Positions 16,400 through 25,128 of a stretch of 64,000 bases of DNA are shown one piece after another. A program made the position numbers and the translations under genes. The notes beneath the pieces were generated by a model. It made no database searches, was not told where the DNA came from, and saw only the letters and a list, made by a program, of their open reading frames with translations. Numbering within the stretch: the first letter of the stretch is position 1; each line of letters begins with the position of its first letter. The stretch is from Acidovorax sp. Leaf160 (GTDB taxonomy: Bacteria; Pseudomonadota; Gammaproteobacteria; Burkholderiales; Burkholderiaceae_C), in assembly GCF_001424265.1 (NCBI RefSeq), contig NZ_LMOV01000001.1, forward strand, positions 273,873-337,872. Reading direction: 5' to 3'.

Positions 16400-17662
16400 A
16401 TGTCCACGCCGCATCTCCTGCATGAATTCCCGCTGCACTACGAATCCCTGGTGCGTTTTCTGCGCCGCCGTCTTGGCTGCGACGAGCAGGCGCGCGATGT
16501 GGCGCATGACACCTGGATGCGCCTGGCCGAGCACCCGGCGACGGACGCCGAATCCATCGGCGATGCGCGCAGCTACTTCTGCACCGTGGCGGCCAATCTG
16601 CACCTGGACCAGCACCGGCGCGCGCAGTGGCTGCAACGCTATCTGGCCCAGTCGGTAGACACCGGGGCAGGGGCAGCCCACGTGCCCGACGTGGCAGATG
16701 GCGTGATGTACCGCCAGGCGCTGGCGGCCCTCGATGCCGTGCTGGCGGCCTTGCCTGCCCGGGCGCGCACGGTGTTCGAGGACCACCGCATCCACGGCGA
16801 ATGCCAGGGGAGCATCGCTGCGCGGCTGGACGTGTCGCTGGCAACCGTCGAGCGCGACCTGGCCGTGGCGGGCGACCGGGTCGAGGCCGCCTTGCGGCAC
16901 TGGCGCGGCGACAAGGGCGTGCCCGCCGCTGCCAGGGGGCGGCGCAAGAGTCTGGCATCGCTGCTGGGTCTCGGCGCGGTGGCCATGATGGGTTGGAAGG
17001 GCTGGCGCCACTGGCAGGCACAGGCGCTGCAATGGCAGGCTGCCTTCGCCACCCAGCGCGGCCAGCGCGTGAACCAGGCGTTGCCGGATGGCTCGCTCCT
17101 CGCCCTCGATGCGGCCAGCCGTGCCGAAGTGGCTTTCGACGCCCGCCGGCGTGCCGTGCTTCTGCTGCAGGGGGCGGCCTTCTTCCAGGTACGTGCGGAA
17201 GCGGCGCGCCCCTTCGTCGTCGATGCAGGCGACGTCACCGTCACCGTGCTGGGCACGCGCTTCAGCGTAGAGCTGGAACCGGCGGGCGGCGTGCTCGTGC
17301 AGGTGGAATCGGGCCATGTGCGCGTCGAGCGCGGCGGTCGGGTGCTGGCGGCTGAGCTCACCGCAGGCCAGGGGTTGGCCGTGCCGCTGGGCGGGGCTGC
17401 GGCACGCGCAATCAGCGGCCCGGTGGCCCCGTGGCGCGATGGCCGCCTGCACTTCGACGCCATGCCGCTCGCCGAGGCCGCGCAGCGCTTGTCGCGCTAC
17501 AGCCGCATGGACCTGCGTGCAGACGCCCGCGCTGCCTTGCTGCGCGTGAGCGGCACGGTGGAAATCGCCCATGCCCACGACTGGCTCCAGGCCCTGCCTG
17601 CCGCGCTGCCCGTGCGCCTCGTGCGCGAGTCCGACGGCAGCCTGCTGCTCGCGGGCCGATAA
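16400..17662 (+). CDS. FecI-type ECF sigma factor fused to FecR-type anti-sigma factor (hybrid cell-surface signalling regulator)
   Basis: One 420-residue polypeptide joins two proteins that are normally separate. Residues ~8-165 form an iron-regulated ECF sigma factor: sigma-2 (ARDVAHDTWMRL, SYFCTVAANLHLDQHRR) and sigma-4 (LPARARTVFEDHRIHGECQG, then IAARLDVSLATVERDLA). A basic linker leads to one membrane helix (SLASLLGLGAVAMMGWKGW, ~184-202). The rest is a FecR periplasmic domain (LPDGSLLALDAASRAEVAFD, PFVVDAGDVTVTVLGTRFSV) and its C-terminal STN-like part. The usual cytoplasmic N-terminal FecR domain is missing. The Gly285-Thr286 pair lies in the conserved VLGTxF segment, where self-cleavage is reported for FoxR-type proteins. 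P. putida IutY is a known precedent. A Fur-like box precedes the gene, and the receptor gene follows after 77 bp. Confidence 0.88.
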   Translation: MSTPHLLHEFPLHYESLVRFLRRRLGCDEQARDVAHDTWMRLAEHPATDAESIGDARSYFCTVAANLHLDQHRRAQWLQRYLAQSVDTGAGAAHVPDVADGVMYRQALAALDAVLAALPARARTVFEDHRIHGECQGSIAARLDVSLATVERDLAVAGDRVEAALRHWRGDKGVPAAARGRRKSLASLLGLGAVAMMGWKGWRHWQAQALQWQAAFATQRGQRVNQALPDGSLLALDAASRAEVAFDARRRAVLLLQGAAFFQVRAEAARPFVVDAGDVTVTVLGTRFSVELEPAGGVLVQVESGHVRVERGGRVLAAELTAGQGLAVPLGGAAARAISGPVAPWRDGRLHFDAMPLAEAAQRLSRYSRMDLRADARAALLRVSGTVEIAHAHDWLQALPAALPVRLVRESDGSLLLAGR

Positions 17663-17739
17663 AAAAGACGAGGGATTCCAGCACCCGGTTCGTCCTACAG
17701 AAGAAAGCCTTTCTTTCTTCCGCACAAGGACGCACCCGC

Positions 17740-20094
17740 ATGCAACGTTCCACACTTCTCCGCGCCGCCATGGCCCTGGGCCTGGCGTTCCAGATCCATG
17801 CCGCCAGCGCGCAGTCCGTCCACTTCGACATTCCGGCGCAGCCGCTGGCGCCCGCGCTCGCTGCCCTGGCGAGCCAGGCACGCCTGCAACTGGCCTTCGC
17901 CGGCGAGTTGGCACAGGGCCGCTCGGCTCCCACTTTGCAAGGCACTCACGACTTGGCCGATGCCCTGCGCATCCTGCTTGCGGGAAGCGGCCTGCAGGGG
18001 CGCGTGCAGGGGCGCACGCTGGTGGTGGAGCGCGTCGCTTCGCCGGGCGCTGCTTCCACGCTACCCGTAGTGACAGTGAGCGCCTCCGCCCAGGCCGAGG
18101 CCGCCACGGGCCCCGTGACGGGCTACGTGGCCCGCCGCAGCGCCACGGCGGGCAAGGTGGACATGGCCATCATGGAGACGCCTGTGTCCATCCATGTCGT
18201 CGGTCGCGAGCAGATCGAGGCGCAGGGTGCCCAGCGCATCCAGCAGGCGCTGCGCTACGTCCCGGGCATGTCCGCAGACATCCGCGGCGACATCTCGCGC
18301 TTCGATCAGATGGCGTTCCGCGGCACCGGCTGGGTGCTGGACACCTTCCAGTATCTGGACGGCTTGCGCTTGCCGCGCGGCTCCTCGTACCTGATTCCGC
18401 AGATCGATCCCTACTTCCTGGAGCGTGTCGAGGTGCTCAAGGGGCCAGCCTCGGTGGTCTTCGGCCAGGCACCGTTGGGCGGTATTGTCAGCCTGGTGGG
18501 CAAGCGCCCGACGCAGGAGCGGTTCCATGAGGTGAACCTCGCCGTGGGCAGCCACAGCCGCGTCCAGACAGGGTTCGAGAGCGGTGGCCCGCTGGGGGAC
18601 GACGGCACGCTTACCTACCGCCTCACCGCCCTGGCCCGCAAGGCGGATACGTCGGTGCAGATGACGAAGGAAGAGCGCATCGCCATCGCGCCCTCGGTCA
18701 CCTGGCGCCCCGATGCCGATACCGCGCTCACGTTGCTGGCCTCATGGCAGCACGATCCGACCGGGGGCTACTACGGCGTGCTGCCCTCCAGCGGCACCAT
18801 CCTGCCGAACCCCTATGGGCCGATACGGCGTGACTTCTTCGATGGCTCGCCCGATTTCAACCAGTACGACCGCATCCAGGCCAGCGCCGGCTACGAGCTG
18901 AGCCACCGCTTTGCCAGCGGCTGGCGCCTGCAGCAGAACATGCGTTACTGGCACATGGAGATGGACCAGAGCATGGCAGGCACTCTGCGGTTGCAGCCTG
19001 ACCACCGGACGCTGACGCGGTTCGCCACCTGGTCTCAGGAGCGCATGAACGCCGTCAACCTGGATACCCGCATCGAGGGCGAGTCGGCCACAGGCCCCCT
19101 CGCGCATCGCATGGTGTTCGGTTTGGACCTGCAGCGCGACCGTTGGACGCAGCTACAGGCCATGGCGGGGGCGCCGTCGCTCGACCTCCTCAATCCCGAC
19201 TACACCCAGCCCATCCCGCGCCCAGCAGCCAACAACAGCCCGGACCGGGTGCAGCGGCTGGCGGGCCTCTATGCGCAGGATCACATCCGCTGGGGCGCCT
19301 GGGGCCTGCTGCTCGGCCTGCGCGCCGACCACGCGGACATCAGCATTGACAACGCACTCACCCGTCGCGACACCCGGCAGAACTTCACCAAGTACACCGG
19401 CCGAGCGGGCCTGATGCACAACTTCAGCAACGGCGTGGCACCCTATGCCAGCTACTCCACATCATTCGATCCGGCGGTCGTCGTCAATCCCTATGGCGAT
19501 CCGTTCAAGCCGACGACCGGCCGGCAGTACGAGCTCGGTATCAAGTACCAGCCACCAGGCACCCAGCAGCTTTACACGCTGGCTGCGTTCGACCTGACCC
19601 AGCGCAACGTGCTGACGCGCGACCCCAACTCGTCGCTGCCCAATGCGATGGTGCAGACCGGCGAGGTGAATTCGCGCGGCGTGGAGTTCGAGGCCAAGTT
19701 CAACCTAGCCCGGGGGCTGAACCTGGTGGGCGGCCTCTCCGTTCTCGATCCGAAGATCACCCGCAGCAACGGCGTGGACCTGAACCAGCGGCCCATCGCG
19801 GTAGCGCGCACCACGGCCTCGTTGTGGGCCGACTACCGCCTGCCCGCAGGCGTGACGCTGGGCGGTGGTGTGCGCCATGTCGGCGCGGCGTACGCAAACG
19901 CGGCGAACACCCAGCGCATCCCTGCCTACACGGTGGCTGACGCGATGCTGCGCTACGAACTGATCGCAGGCACCGCACTGTCCCTCAACGTAAGCAACCT
20001 GTTTGACAAGACCTATTTCACCTGCAACGCGGCCGACTTCTGCAACTATGGACAGAGCCGCACCTTGCTGGCCACGCTGAACGTCAAATGGTGA
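17740..20094 (+). CDS. TonB-dependent ferric-siderophore receptor with STN signalling domain
   Basis: The 784-residue outer-membrane transducer has a signal peptide (LLRAAMALGLAFQIHAASAQ) and a periplasmic STN signalling domain (residues ~27-97: VHFDIPAQPLAPALAALASQ, DALRILLAGSGLQGRVQGRT). A TonB-box-like TLPVVTVSA near residue 107 is followed by the plug (ETPVSIHVVGREQIEAQGA, ALRYVPGMSADI, RVEVLKGPASVVFGQAPLGG) and a 22-strand-type barrel ending in aromatic Trp (TLNVKW). Near the C-terminus, NLFDKTYFTCNAADFCNYGQ has a cysteine pair as in FhuA/FoxA/FhuE-type hydroxamate receptors, so a hydroxamate siderophore is a fair guess. The STN domain should signal to the FecR part of the fusion regulator just upstream. 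An AAGGA site lies 9 nt before the ATG. The last 7 bp overlap the permease gene. Confidence 0.95.
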   Translation: MQRSTLLRAAMALGLAFQIHAASAQSVHFDIPAQPLAPALAALASQARLQLAFAGELAQGRSAPTLQGTHDLADALRILLAGSGLQGRVQGRTLVVERVASPGAASTLPVVTVSASAQAEAATGPVTGYVARRSATAGKVDMAIMETPVSIHVVGREQIEAQGAQRIQQALRYVPGMSADIRGDISRFDQMAFRGTGWVLDTFQYLDGLRLPRGSSYLIPQIDPYFLERVEVLKGPASVVFGQAPLGGIVSLVGKRPTQERFHEVNLAVGSHSRVQTGFESGGPLGDDGTLTYRLTALARKADTSVQMTKEERIAIAPSVTWRPDADTALTLLASWQHDPTGGYYGVLPSSGTILPNPYGPIRRDFFDGSPDFNQYDRIQASAGYELSHRFASGWRLQQNMRYWHMEMDQSMAGTLRLQPDHRTLTRFATWSQERMNAVNLDTRIEGESATGPLAHRMVFGLDLQRDRWTQLQAMAGAPSLDLLNPDYTQPIPRPAANNSPDRVQRLAGLYAQDHIRWGAWGLLLGLRADHADISIDNALTRRDTRQNFTKYTGRAGLMHNFSNGVAPYASYSTSFDPAVVVNPYGDPFKPTTGRQYELGIKYQPPGTQQLYTLAAFDLTQRNVLTRDPNSSLPNAMVQTGEVNSRGVEFEAKFNLARGLNLVGGLSVLDPKITRSNGVDLNQRPIAVARTTASLWADYRLPAGVTLGGGVRHVGAAYANAANTQRIPAYTVADAMLRYELIAGTALSLNVSNLFDKTYFTCNAADFCNYGQSRTLLATLNVKW

Positions 20095-21311
20095 GCGTCG
20101 GTCTGGACGCGGGTGTGCGCCGGTGGCGCGTGTTCGCAGGCATCGGCGCGCTGTACCTGGGCTTCGGTGTCATCGTGGCGCTGCTGCAGGGCGGCCTGCC
20201 CCCCGTCCTGCGCGCGCGCGGCATGCCGGTGGCGCAGATGGTCTGGGTCTTCGCGCTGTATCTGCCGATCGGTCTGTCCTTCATTTGGGCGCCGCTGGTG
20301 GACCGGCTGCGGCTGCCGTTCCTTTCGCCGCGCATCGGCTGGATCGTGGCTGCCCAGGCTGTCGCCATGGCCGCGCTGGCAACGGTTGCGCTGATGGAAC
20401 ACGCTGCGCTGCCGCTGCTGTTCGCGCTGGGCCTGGTGGTGGCGCTGGCGGTGGCCACGATGGACCTGGCGCTTGATGCGTTGGCCGTGGAGGCGACCGG
20501 TGAGCAGGCCAAGCCCCTGGCTGCCGCGCTCAAGCTGGCAGCGCTGTCGCTGGGTGCGCTGATCGGCGGCGGCGTGTTCGTCGGCCTGCTGGCGCGCATC
20601 GGCTGGTCGTTCACCTTTGCGCTGGTGGTGCTGCTACTGGCACTGACGCTGGTGCCGGTGTTCGGCCTCGTGGATGTGGACCGCGCCGCGGGCGTCAGGC
20701 GCCCTGCCGCCGGCGGCGCGCGGCCCTATGGAGCGCTGCGCCTGGGTGTCATGCGGCGGCGGCTGGGCCTGCTGGTGCTCGTCGCCAGCGTCGTCTTTCC
20801 GCTGACGGCGCTCAACCGCGTGATGCTGGTCGACCTGGGCGTGACACTGGAGCGCATTGCCTGGCTGGTCGGCACCGCGCAGCCGGTGGGCATGCTGTTC
20901 GCTTCGGCCGTGGCTGGCTCTCTGATCCGCCGGCTGGGCAATGCCGGCGCATTCTCCGCCTTTGCCGTGCTGGGGCTGGGGTGCCTGGCCCTGCTGTGCT
21001 GGGGCGTCCGCATGCAGGTACAGGCCTCGGCGATCGCGGGCGCCATCGGCATGGCCGCGGTGGTGGGCGGGCTGATGGTGGTCTGCGCCTCGCTCACGCT
21101 GTCGTGGTCGGTGGGCGCGCAGGCAGCCACCAGTTATGCCGTGCTGTTCTGCGGCGCGCGGCTGGCCGGCATCCTCGCCACGATGGGCGCGAGCAGGCTC
21201 GCCGCGCTGATCGACTGGCCCACGTTCTACACCGCCGGCGCGGCTGCACTGGTGGCCGTCACGGCGTTGCTGCTGCTGTGGCTACCCTCCTTGGAAACGA
21301 GAGAACCCTGA
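20088..21311 (+). CDS. MFS permease, RhtX/FptX-like (siderophore uptake across the inner membrane)
   Basis: This 407-residue, about 12-helix protein belongs to the AmpG/RhtX/FptX branch of the major facilitator superfamily, seen in the opening GALYLGFGVIVALLQGGLPP, LRARGMPVAQMVWVFALYL and FIWAPLVDRLRLPF. RhtX (rhizobactin) and FptX (pyochelin) are single-protein inner-membrane importers of siderophores. The location directly behind the TonB receptor, with a 7-bp overlap, supports the same job here. No periplasmic binding protein or ABC permease is present, so this permease would be the only inner-membrane step visible. It is coupled to the next gene by a TGATG stop-start overlap. The substrate is an inference. 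Confidence 0.85.
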   Translation: MVSVGLDAGVRRWRVFAGIGALYLGFGVIVALLQGGLPPVLRARGMPVAQMVWVFALYLPIGLSFIWAPLVDRLRLPFLSPRIGWIVAAQAVAMAALATVALMEHAALPLLFALGLVVALAVATMDLALDALAVEATGEQAKPLAAALKLAALSLGALIGGGVFVGLLARIGWSFTFALVVLLLALTLVPVFGLVDVDRAAGVRRPAAGGARPYGALRLGVMRRRLGLLVLVASVVFPLTALNRVMLVDLGVTLERIAWLVGTAQPVGMLFASAVAGSLIRRLGNAGAFSAFAVLGLGCLALLCWGVRMQVQASAIAGAIGMAAVVGGLMVVCASLTLSWSVGAQAATSYAVLFCGARLAGILATMGASRLAALIDWPTFYTAGAAALVAVTALLLLWLPSLETREP

Positions 21312-21733
21312 TGACAACCATTGAATTCGTCCCACCCCTACCCGATGCCGCACTGTTCGATATCGGTGAATGGCCCATCGTCTACGCGCGCTTCCCGGAG
21401 TTGGATGAAGTCGACCGCGTGCCACGCACCCTGCGCTCGCTCGACGCCGTCCTGGCACAGCGCCAGCGCTTCGTGATCGTCTGGACGCCTGCCCGTCACG
21501 ACCACGACGACGAGCCGCACGAGGACGAACGGCAGTCCATGGTCTGGCTCAAGGCCCGCAAGGGCGACCTGCGCGAGTGGTGTGCGGGCTACGTCTATGT
21601 GACCACCGACCCGGCGTTGCGCACGCTGCTCACGTCACGCTTCGTCACCGTGAGCAAGCTGCTTCCATTTCCCAAGCTGTTGGCGGATGACCGGGACGAT
21701 GCGCGGCGCCAGGCGCTCGAACTGCTGGTTTGA
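21311..21733 (+). CDS. uncharacterised protein of the siderophore operon, with His/Asp/Glu-rich loop
   Basis: I do not recognise a family. The 140-residue product has no signal peptide and no membrane helix, so it should be cytoplasmic. It looks like an alpha/beta domain: LFDIGEWPIVYARFPELDEV, DAVLAQRQRFVIVW, SMVWLKARKGDLREWCAGYV, and FVTVSKLLPFPKLLADDRD before a final helix. A strongly polar loop, HDHDDEPHEDE (residues ~63-73), could bind a metal. Its ATG shares one base with the permease stop (TGATG), so it is translationally coupled as the fourth gene of the Fur-controlled unit. It could handle the imported ferri-siderophore or modulate the permease; both are guesses. No typical siderophore-reductase (FhuF/Fsr or SIP) motifs were seen. 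Confidence 0.8.
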   Translation: MTTIEFVPPLPDAALFDIGEWPIVYARFPELDEVDRVPRTLRSLDAVLAQRQRFVIVWTPARHDHDDEPHEDERQSMVWLKARKGDLREWCAGYVYVTTDPALRTLLTSRFVTVSKLLPFPKLLADDRDDARRQALELLV

Positions 21734-21896
21734 CGCGGGACAGTCGCCGCATCTTCCGGGAACCCCTTGACGCTCTTGCGAGTGGAAGCCTCGAGAAAGC
21801 CATGGGGGAACGGCAGGCAGGTGCCGAGCAGCCGCTCGCTAGTCTTCCACAGTCCGCCATGCCGCGCCGCATCGGGGGGGGGCGTCAGGCGTCGGC

Positions 21897-22790
21897 CTAA
21901 TCGTGTGAACTTCTCGACACGTTCTGAGGCTGCGTGGAGAGGGTTGGCTCTCTCAGCCACATGTCCAGCCGCGCGTCTTTTTCGCGCCAGAGGCCGTCCA
22001 GCCATTCCTGCATCGCATTGCGCGCGCCGGCCCGCGCAACGGCCGCCGGCACTGGGCGCCGCTCAACGTGCACGACGACGCGGCCCAGCCGGCCGGCCAG
22101 GGCGTCCGTGAAGCTGGGCACGCCGTCGGGATAGGCGATGGTCACGTCCAGCACGGAATCCAGCTCGCCCTGCAAGGTCTGCAGGGCGGTCGCCATGCCG
22201 CCGTACTTGGGTACCAGCAGGTGGCGATAGGGTGAGCCCTGCTCGGCCTGCTTCTCGGGGGTGAAGCGCGTGCCTTCCGAGAAGTTCATCACGGCGGTGG
22301 GCATGCGGCGGAATTTCTCGCAGGCGGCCTTGGCCGCGCGCAGGTCCTGCCGGGCGCTGGCGCCGCCGCTGCTGCGCCGCATGAAGGGAAAGTCCAGCGC
22401 CCACCAGGCCAGGCCGATCACCGGCACGTAGATCAGTTCGCGCTTCAGGAAGAACTTCAGGAGCGGAATGCGCCGGTTGAAGACGCGCTGCAGCACCACG
22501 ATGTCCACCCAGGTCTGGTGGTTGCAGGTGACGAGGTACCAGTGGCGCGGACTCAAGCCCTCCAGGCCCGAGACCTGCCAGGGCGCGCGGTTGGCGGCAC
22601 CGATCCAGAGGTTGTTGATGCCGATCCACAGCTCGGCCAGGGCGGCCAGGGCCCGGTCGGTCACCCGCCGCACGGGCGTGAACGGCAGCACCAGCTTGGC
22701 CAGTGCGAAAGGCATCATCAGGGAGAAGCAGCCCACGGTATTGAGCGCCAGCACCAGGCCACACGCCACCATCTTCAACAACGCGAACAT
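21897..22790 (-). CDS. 1-acyl-glycerol-3-phosphate acyltransferase-like membrane protein (YihG type)
   Basis: The 297-residue product starts with a hydrophobic anchor (MVACGLVLALNTVGCFSLMM) and has the PlsC acyltransferase motifs: NHQTWVDIVVLQ (HX4D), a KFFLKRELIYVPVIGLAWW block, the FPFMRR region and FSEGTRFTPEK in place of FPEGTR. This pattern fits E. coli YihG, which makes minor lysophosphatidate acyl transfers. The enzyme probably acts at the cytoplasmic face of the inner membrane. It starts 2 nt after the hemL stop and ends the thiD-hemL-acyltransferase run. No terminator was found after it. The downstream 162 bp up to the siderophore operon hold nothing clear. Confidence 0.9.
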   Translation of the reverse strand: MFALLKMVACGLVLALNTVGCFSLMMPFALAKLVLPFTPVRRVTDRALAALAELWIGINNLWIGAANRAPWQVSGLEGLSPRHWYLVTCNHQTWVDIVVLQRVFNRRIPLLKFFLKRELIYVPVIGLAWWALDFPFMRRSSGGASARQDLRAAKAACEKFRRMPTAVMNFSEGTRFTPEKQAEQGSPYRHLLVPKYGGMATALQTLQGELDSVLDVTIAYPDGVPSFTDALAGRLGRVVVHVERRPVPAAVARAGARNAMQEWLDGLWREKDARLDMWLREPTLSTQPQNVSRSSHD

Positions 22791-22792
22791 CT

Positions 22793-24106
22793 TCAGCGGG
22801 CAGCCCAGGTCTGGAACACCTCGGCCGCGGCGGCCACCGTGGCCGCGATGTCGTCATCGGTGTGGGCCGCGCTCACGAAGCCGGCTTCATACAGTGCGGG
22901 TGCGATGTAGACGCCGCGATCCAGCAGGCCGTGGAAGAGGGCGTTGAAGCGCGCGCCGTCGGTGGTCATCACCGTGGGGTAGTTCTGCGGCAGCTCGGGC
23001 ATCAGGAAGAAGCCGAACATGCCGCCTTCGCTGTCGGCGCTGAAGGGCACACCCGCCGCCCGCGCAGCACCGGCCAGGCCTTCGACCAGGCTGCGCGTGC
23101 GGGCCGCGAGCGTGTCGTAGAAGCCGGGGCGGCTGATCTCCTGCAGCGTGGCCAGGCCGCAGGCGGTGGCCACCGGGTTGCCCGACAGCGTGCCGGCCTG
23201 GTACACCGGGCCCAGCGGCGCCAGCTGTTCCATGATGGCGCGCGGGCCGCCGAACGCCGCCAGCGGCATGCCGCCGCCGATCACCTTGCCCAGCACGGTG
23301 ATGTCGGGCCGGAAGCCGGGAATGTCGCGGGCGTAGAGGCTTTGCGCACTGCCCAGGGCCACGCGGAAGCCGGTCATCACCTCGTCGAACACCAGCAGCG
23401 CGCCGTGCTGCGTGCACAGCTCGCGGCAGCGGCGCATGAAGGGCACGCTCGCGCGCACGAAGTTCATGTTGCCGGCGATGGGCTCGATCATCAGCCCGGC
23501 GATCTCGCTGCCATGCAGCGCGAAGGCTTCTTCCAGCTGGGTGACGTCGTTGTATTCGAGCACCAGCGTGTGCTGCACCACCTCGGGCGGCACGCCGGCG
23601 CTGGTGGCATGGCCGAAGGTGGCCAGGCCCGAGCCGGCCTTGACCAGCAGCGCGTCGGCATGGCCGTGGTAGCAGCCATTGAACTTGATGATCCTGCTGC
23701 GCCCCGTGGCGCCGCGCGCCAGGCGGATGGCGCTCATGCCGGCCTCGGTGCCGGAGCTGACCAGGCGGATCATCTCCATCGACGGCACATGGCTGAGGAT
23801 GGCTTCGGCCAGGTCGACCTCGCGCTCGGTGGGCGCGCCGAAGCTGAAGCCGTCGAGCGCGGCCTTCTGCACGGCCTCCAGCACGGCGGGGTGACCGTGG
23901 CCCAGGATCATCGGCCCCCAGGAGCCGATGTAGTCGATGAAGCGCTGGCCGTTGGCGTCCCAGAAATAGGCGCCCTGCGCGCGCTGCACGAAGCGCGGGG
24001 TGCCGCCGACCGCCTTGAAGGCGCGCACGGGCGAATTGACGCCGCCGGGAATGAGCGCCTTGGCGCGTTCGAAAAGGGGAAGATTCAGGTCAGTGCTGGG
24101 TGTCAT
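22793..24106 (-). CDS. hemL: glutamate-1-semialdehyde 2,1-aminomutase
   Basis: HemL is a PLP-dependent class III aminotransferase-like enzyme that converts glutamate-1-semialdehyde to 5-aminolevulinate in tetrapyrrole synthesis. The 437-residue protein shows [20 protein letters not shown] and [20 protein letters not shown] at the N-terminus, [15 protein letters not shown], the PLP-binding regions [19 protein letters not shown] and [11 protein letters not shown], and the Schiff-base lysine in [18 protein letters not shown]. Length and ends are normal for the family. It overlaps the upstream thiD gene by 17 bp and is followed after 2 nt by an acyltransferase gene, so the three are one operon. 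The thiD-hemL pairing is common in Burkholderiales. Confidence 0.97.
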   Translation of the reverse strand: MTPSTDLNLPLFERAKALIPGGVNSPVRAFKAVGGTPRFVQRAQGAYFWDANGQRFIDYIGSWGPMILGHGHPAVLEAVQKAALDGFSFGAPTEREVDLAEAILSHVPSMEMIRLVSSGTEAGMSAIRLARGATGRSRIIKFNGCYHGHADALLVKAGSGLATFGHATSAGVPPEVVQHTLVLEYNDVTQLEEAFALHGSEIAGLMIEPIAGNMNFVRASVPFMRRCRELCTQHGALLVFDEVMTGFRVALGSAQSLYARDIPGFRPDITVLGKVIGGGMPLAAFGGPRAIMEQLAPLGPVYQAGTLSGNPVATACGLATLQEISRPGFYDTLAARTRSLVEGLAGAARAAGVPFSADSEGGMFGFFLMPELPQNYPTVMTTDGARFNALFHGLLDRGVYIAPALYEAGFVSAAHTDDDIAATVAAAAEVFQTWAAR

Positions 24107-25031
24107 GGGGAGGCATCACGAAGCCGTCGACGGCCGTGGGGTCTTGCGGGGTCTCGTCGTCGTCGGCTTCGTCGTCGTCGGGCTGCGCCCAGAACAGGCG
24201 GTCAGGCACCACATGGCCCATGCCCGGCCGAAAGCCGCCGTCCAGGCAGCTGTCCAGGTAGGTCAGCGCTTCCTTGGCGGCGTCGGCCAGGTCATCGCCG
24301 CTGGCCACCAGGGCCGTGAGCGCGGCCGACAGGGTTTCGCCCGCACCCGCGAAGGTCGCCTCGAACCGCTCGAAACGGGAGGAGCTCAGCACGGTCTGCG
24401 GCGAGGCCAGCACGTTGTCGATGAACTGGTCGGGCGCGGGAATGCCCGTCACCAGCACATAGGGCACGCCCATGCCGGACGCGGCCTGGGCGATGTCGCG
24501 CGCGGAAGGCGCCTTGTCGCTGCTCCAGTCGGGCAGCAGCCAGCGGCGCAGCGTGCTGTAGTTGCCGATCAGCACCGAGGTCTGCGGCAGCAGCAGCTCC
24601 TGGCAGGCGTCGAGGTACTGGTCGATCAGGTCGTCGCGCCACCAGGAGAGGTCGGGCATGTAGGCGATCACGGGCACGTCGCCGTAGTCGGAGGCCACGC
24701 TGGCCACCGCGCCGAGGTTTTCCGGCGTGCCGACGAAGCCGACCTTGATCGCCTGGACAGGCATGTCCTCCAGCACCGCGCGGGCCTGCTCGGCGACGGC
24801 TTCGTCATCCAGGGCGTAGTGGTCGAACACCTCGGCCGTGTCCCGGGCGTAGGCGCCGGTGACGATGGCGACCGGATGGCCGCCGACGGAGGCGATGGTG
24901 GCGATGTCGGCGGTGAGGCCGCCGGCGCCGCTGGGGTCGCTGGCGTTGAACACCATCACGCACACCGGGGCGGCGTCTTCAGCGTCCGCCGCTTCTTCGA
25001 TTTCGGGGGGAAGGGAGGTAGGGAGAGTCAT
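24090..25031 (-). CDS. thiD: hydroxymethylpyrimidine/phosphomethylpyrimidine kinase family protein (ThiD)
   Basis: ThiD phosphorylates hydroxymethylpyrimidine twice for thiamine synthesis. The 313-residue product has the ribokinase-fold start [20 protein letters not shown], then [16 protein letters not shown] and [15 protein letters not shown], the anion-hole region [19 protein letters not shown] in place of the usual GTGC(T/S)LS-type signature, and an acidic C-terminal tail ([14 protein letters not shown]). Compared with E. coli ThiD the catalytic segment reads [11 protein letters not shown] and lacks the cysteine; some betaproteobacterial versions share this, so activity should not be taken for granted. 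[14 protein letters not shown] at 25031 is chosen over a start 13 codons upstream. No TPP riboswitch was recognised upstream. It overlaps hemL and is divergent from the rubredoxin-like ORF. Confidence 0.85.
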   Translation of the reverse strand: MTLPTSLPPEIEEAADAEDAAPVCVMVFNASDPSGAGGLTADIATIASVGGHPVAIVTGAYARDTAEVFDHYALDDEAVAEQARAVLEDMPVQAIKVGFVGTPENLGAVASVASDYGDVPVIAYMPDLSWWRDDLIDQYLDACQELLLPQTSVLIGNYSTLRRWLLPDWSSDKAPSARDIAQAASGMGVPYVLVTGIPAPDQFIDNVLASPQTVLSSSRFERFEATFAGAGETLSAALTALVASGDDLADAAKEALTYLDSCLDGGFRPGMGHVVPDRLFWAQPDDDEADDDETPQDPTAVDGFVMPPHDTQH

Positions 25032-25088
25032 GGGCAGATGCGAGCCTAAACCGTGGCACGGAAGCTGCATCCCGCTGAGATGCCTGGA

Positions 25089-25094
25089 TACAAT
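25089..25094 (+). promoter_or_regulatory. possible -10 element upstream of the pil operon
   Basis: TACAAT in the context GGATACAATCG lies 35 bp before the rubredoxin-like ORF. No good -35 box is seen at the right spacing (TGCATC at 17 bp). This is a common betaproteobacterial -10 context, but the call is tentative. Confidence 0.35.
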
Positions 25095-25128
25095 CGTTGC
25101 ATTCTATGTGAACGCACCTTAAGCTGCG

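Noticed and set aside
16349-17662. Possible assembly or frameshift artefact behind the sigma/anti-sigma fusion
   Set aside because: The junction lacks the whole cytoplasmic FecR domain, so a simple base error joining two full genes does not explain it; codon pattern is even across the junction and a precedent (IutY) exists.
16178-21896. The siderophore locus as a recently acquired genomic island
   Set aside because: No integrase, tRNA junction, direct repeats or clear GC shift was seen; codon use looks like the neighbours. Transfer remains possible but is unsupported here.
25032-25128. A TPP riboswitch upstream of thiD
   Set aside because: The leader on the minus strand is under 100 nt and lacks the conserved CUGAGA and ACCUGA thi-box elements.
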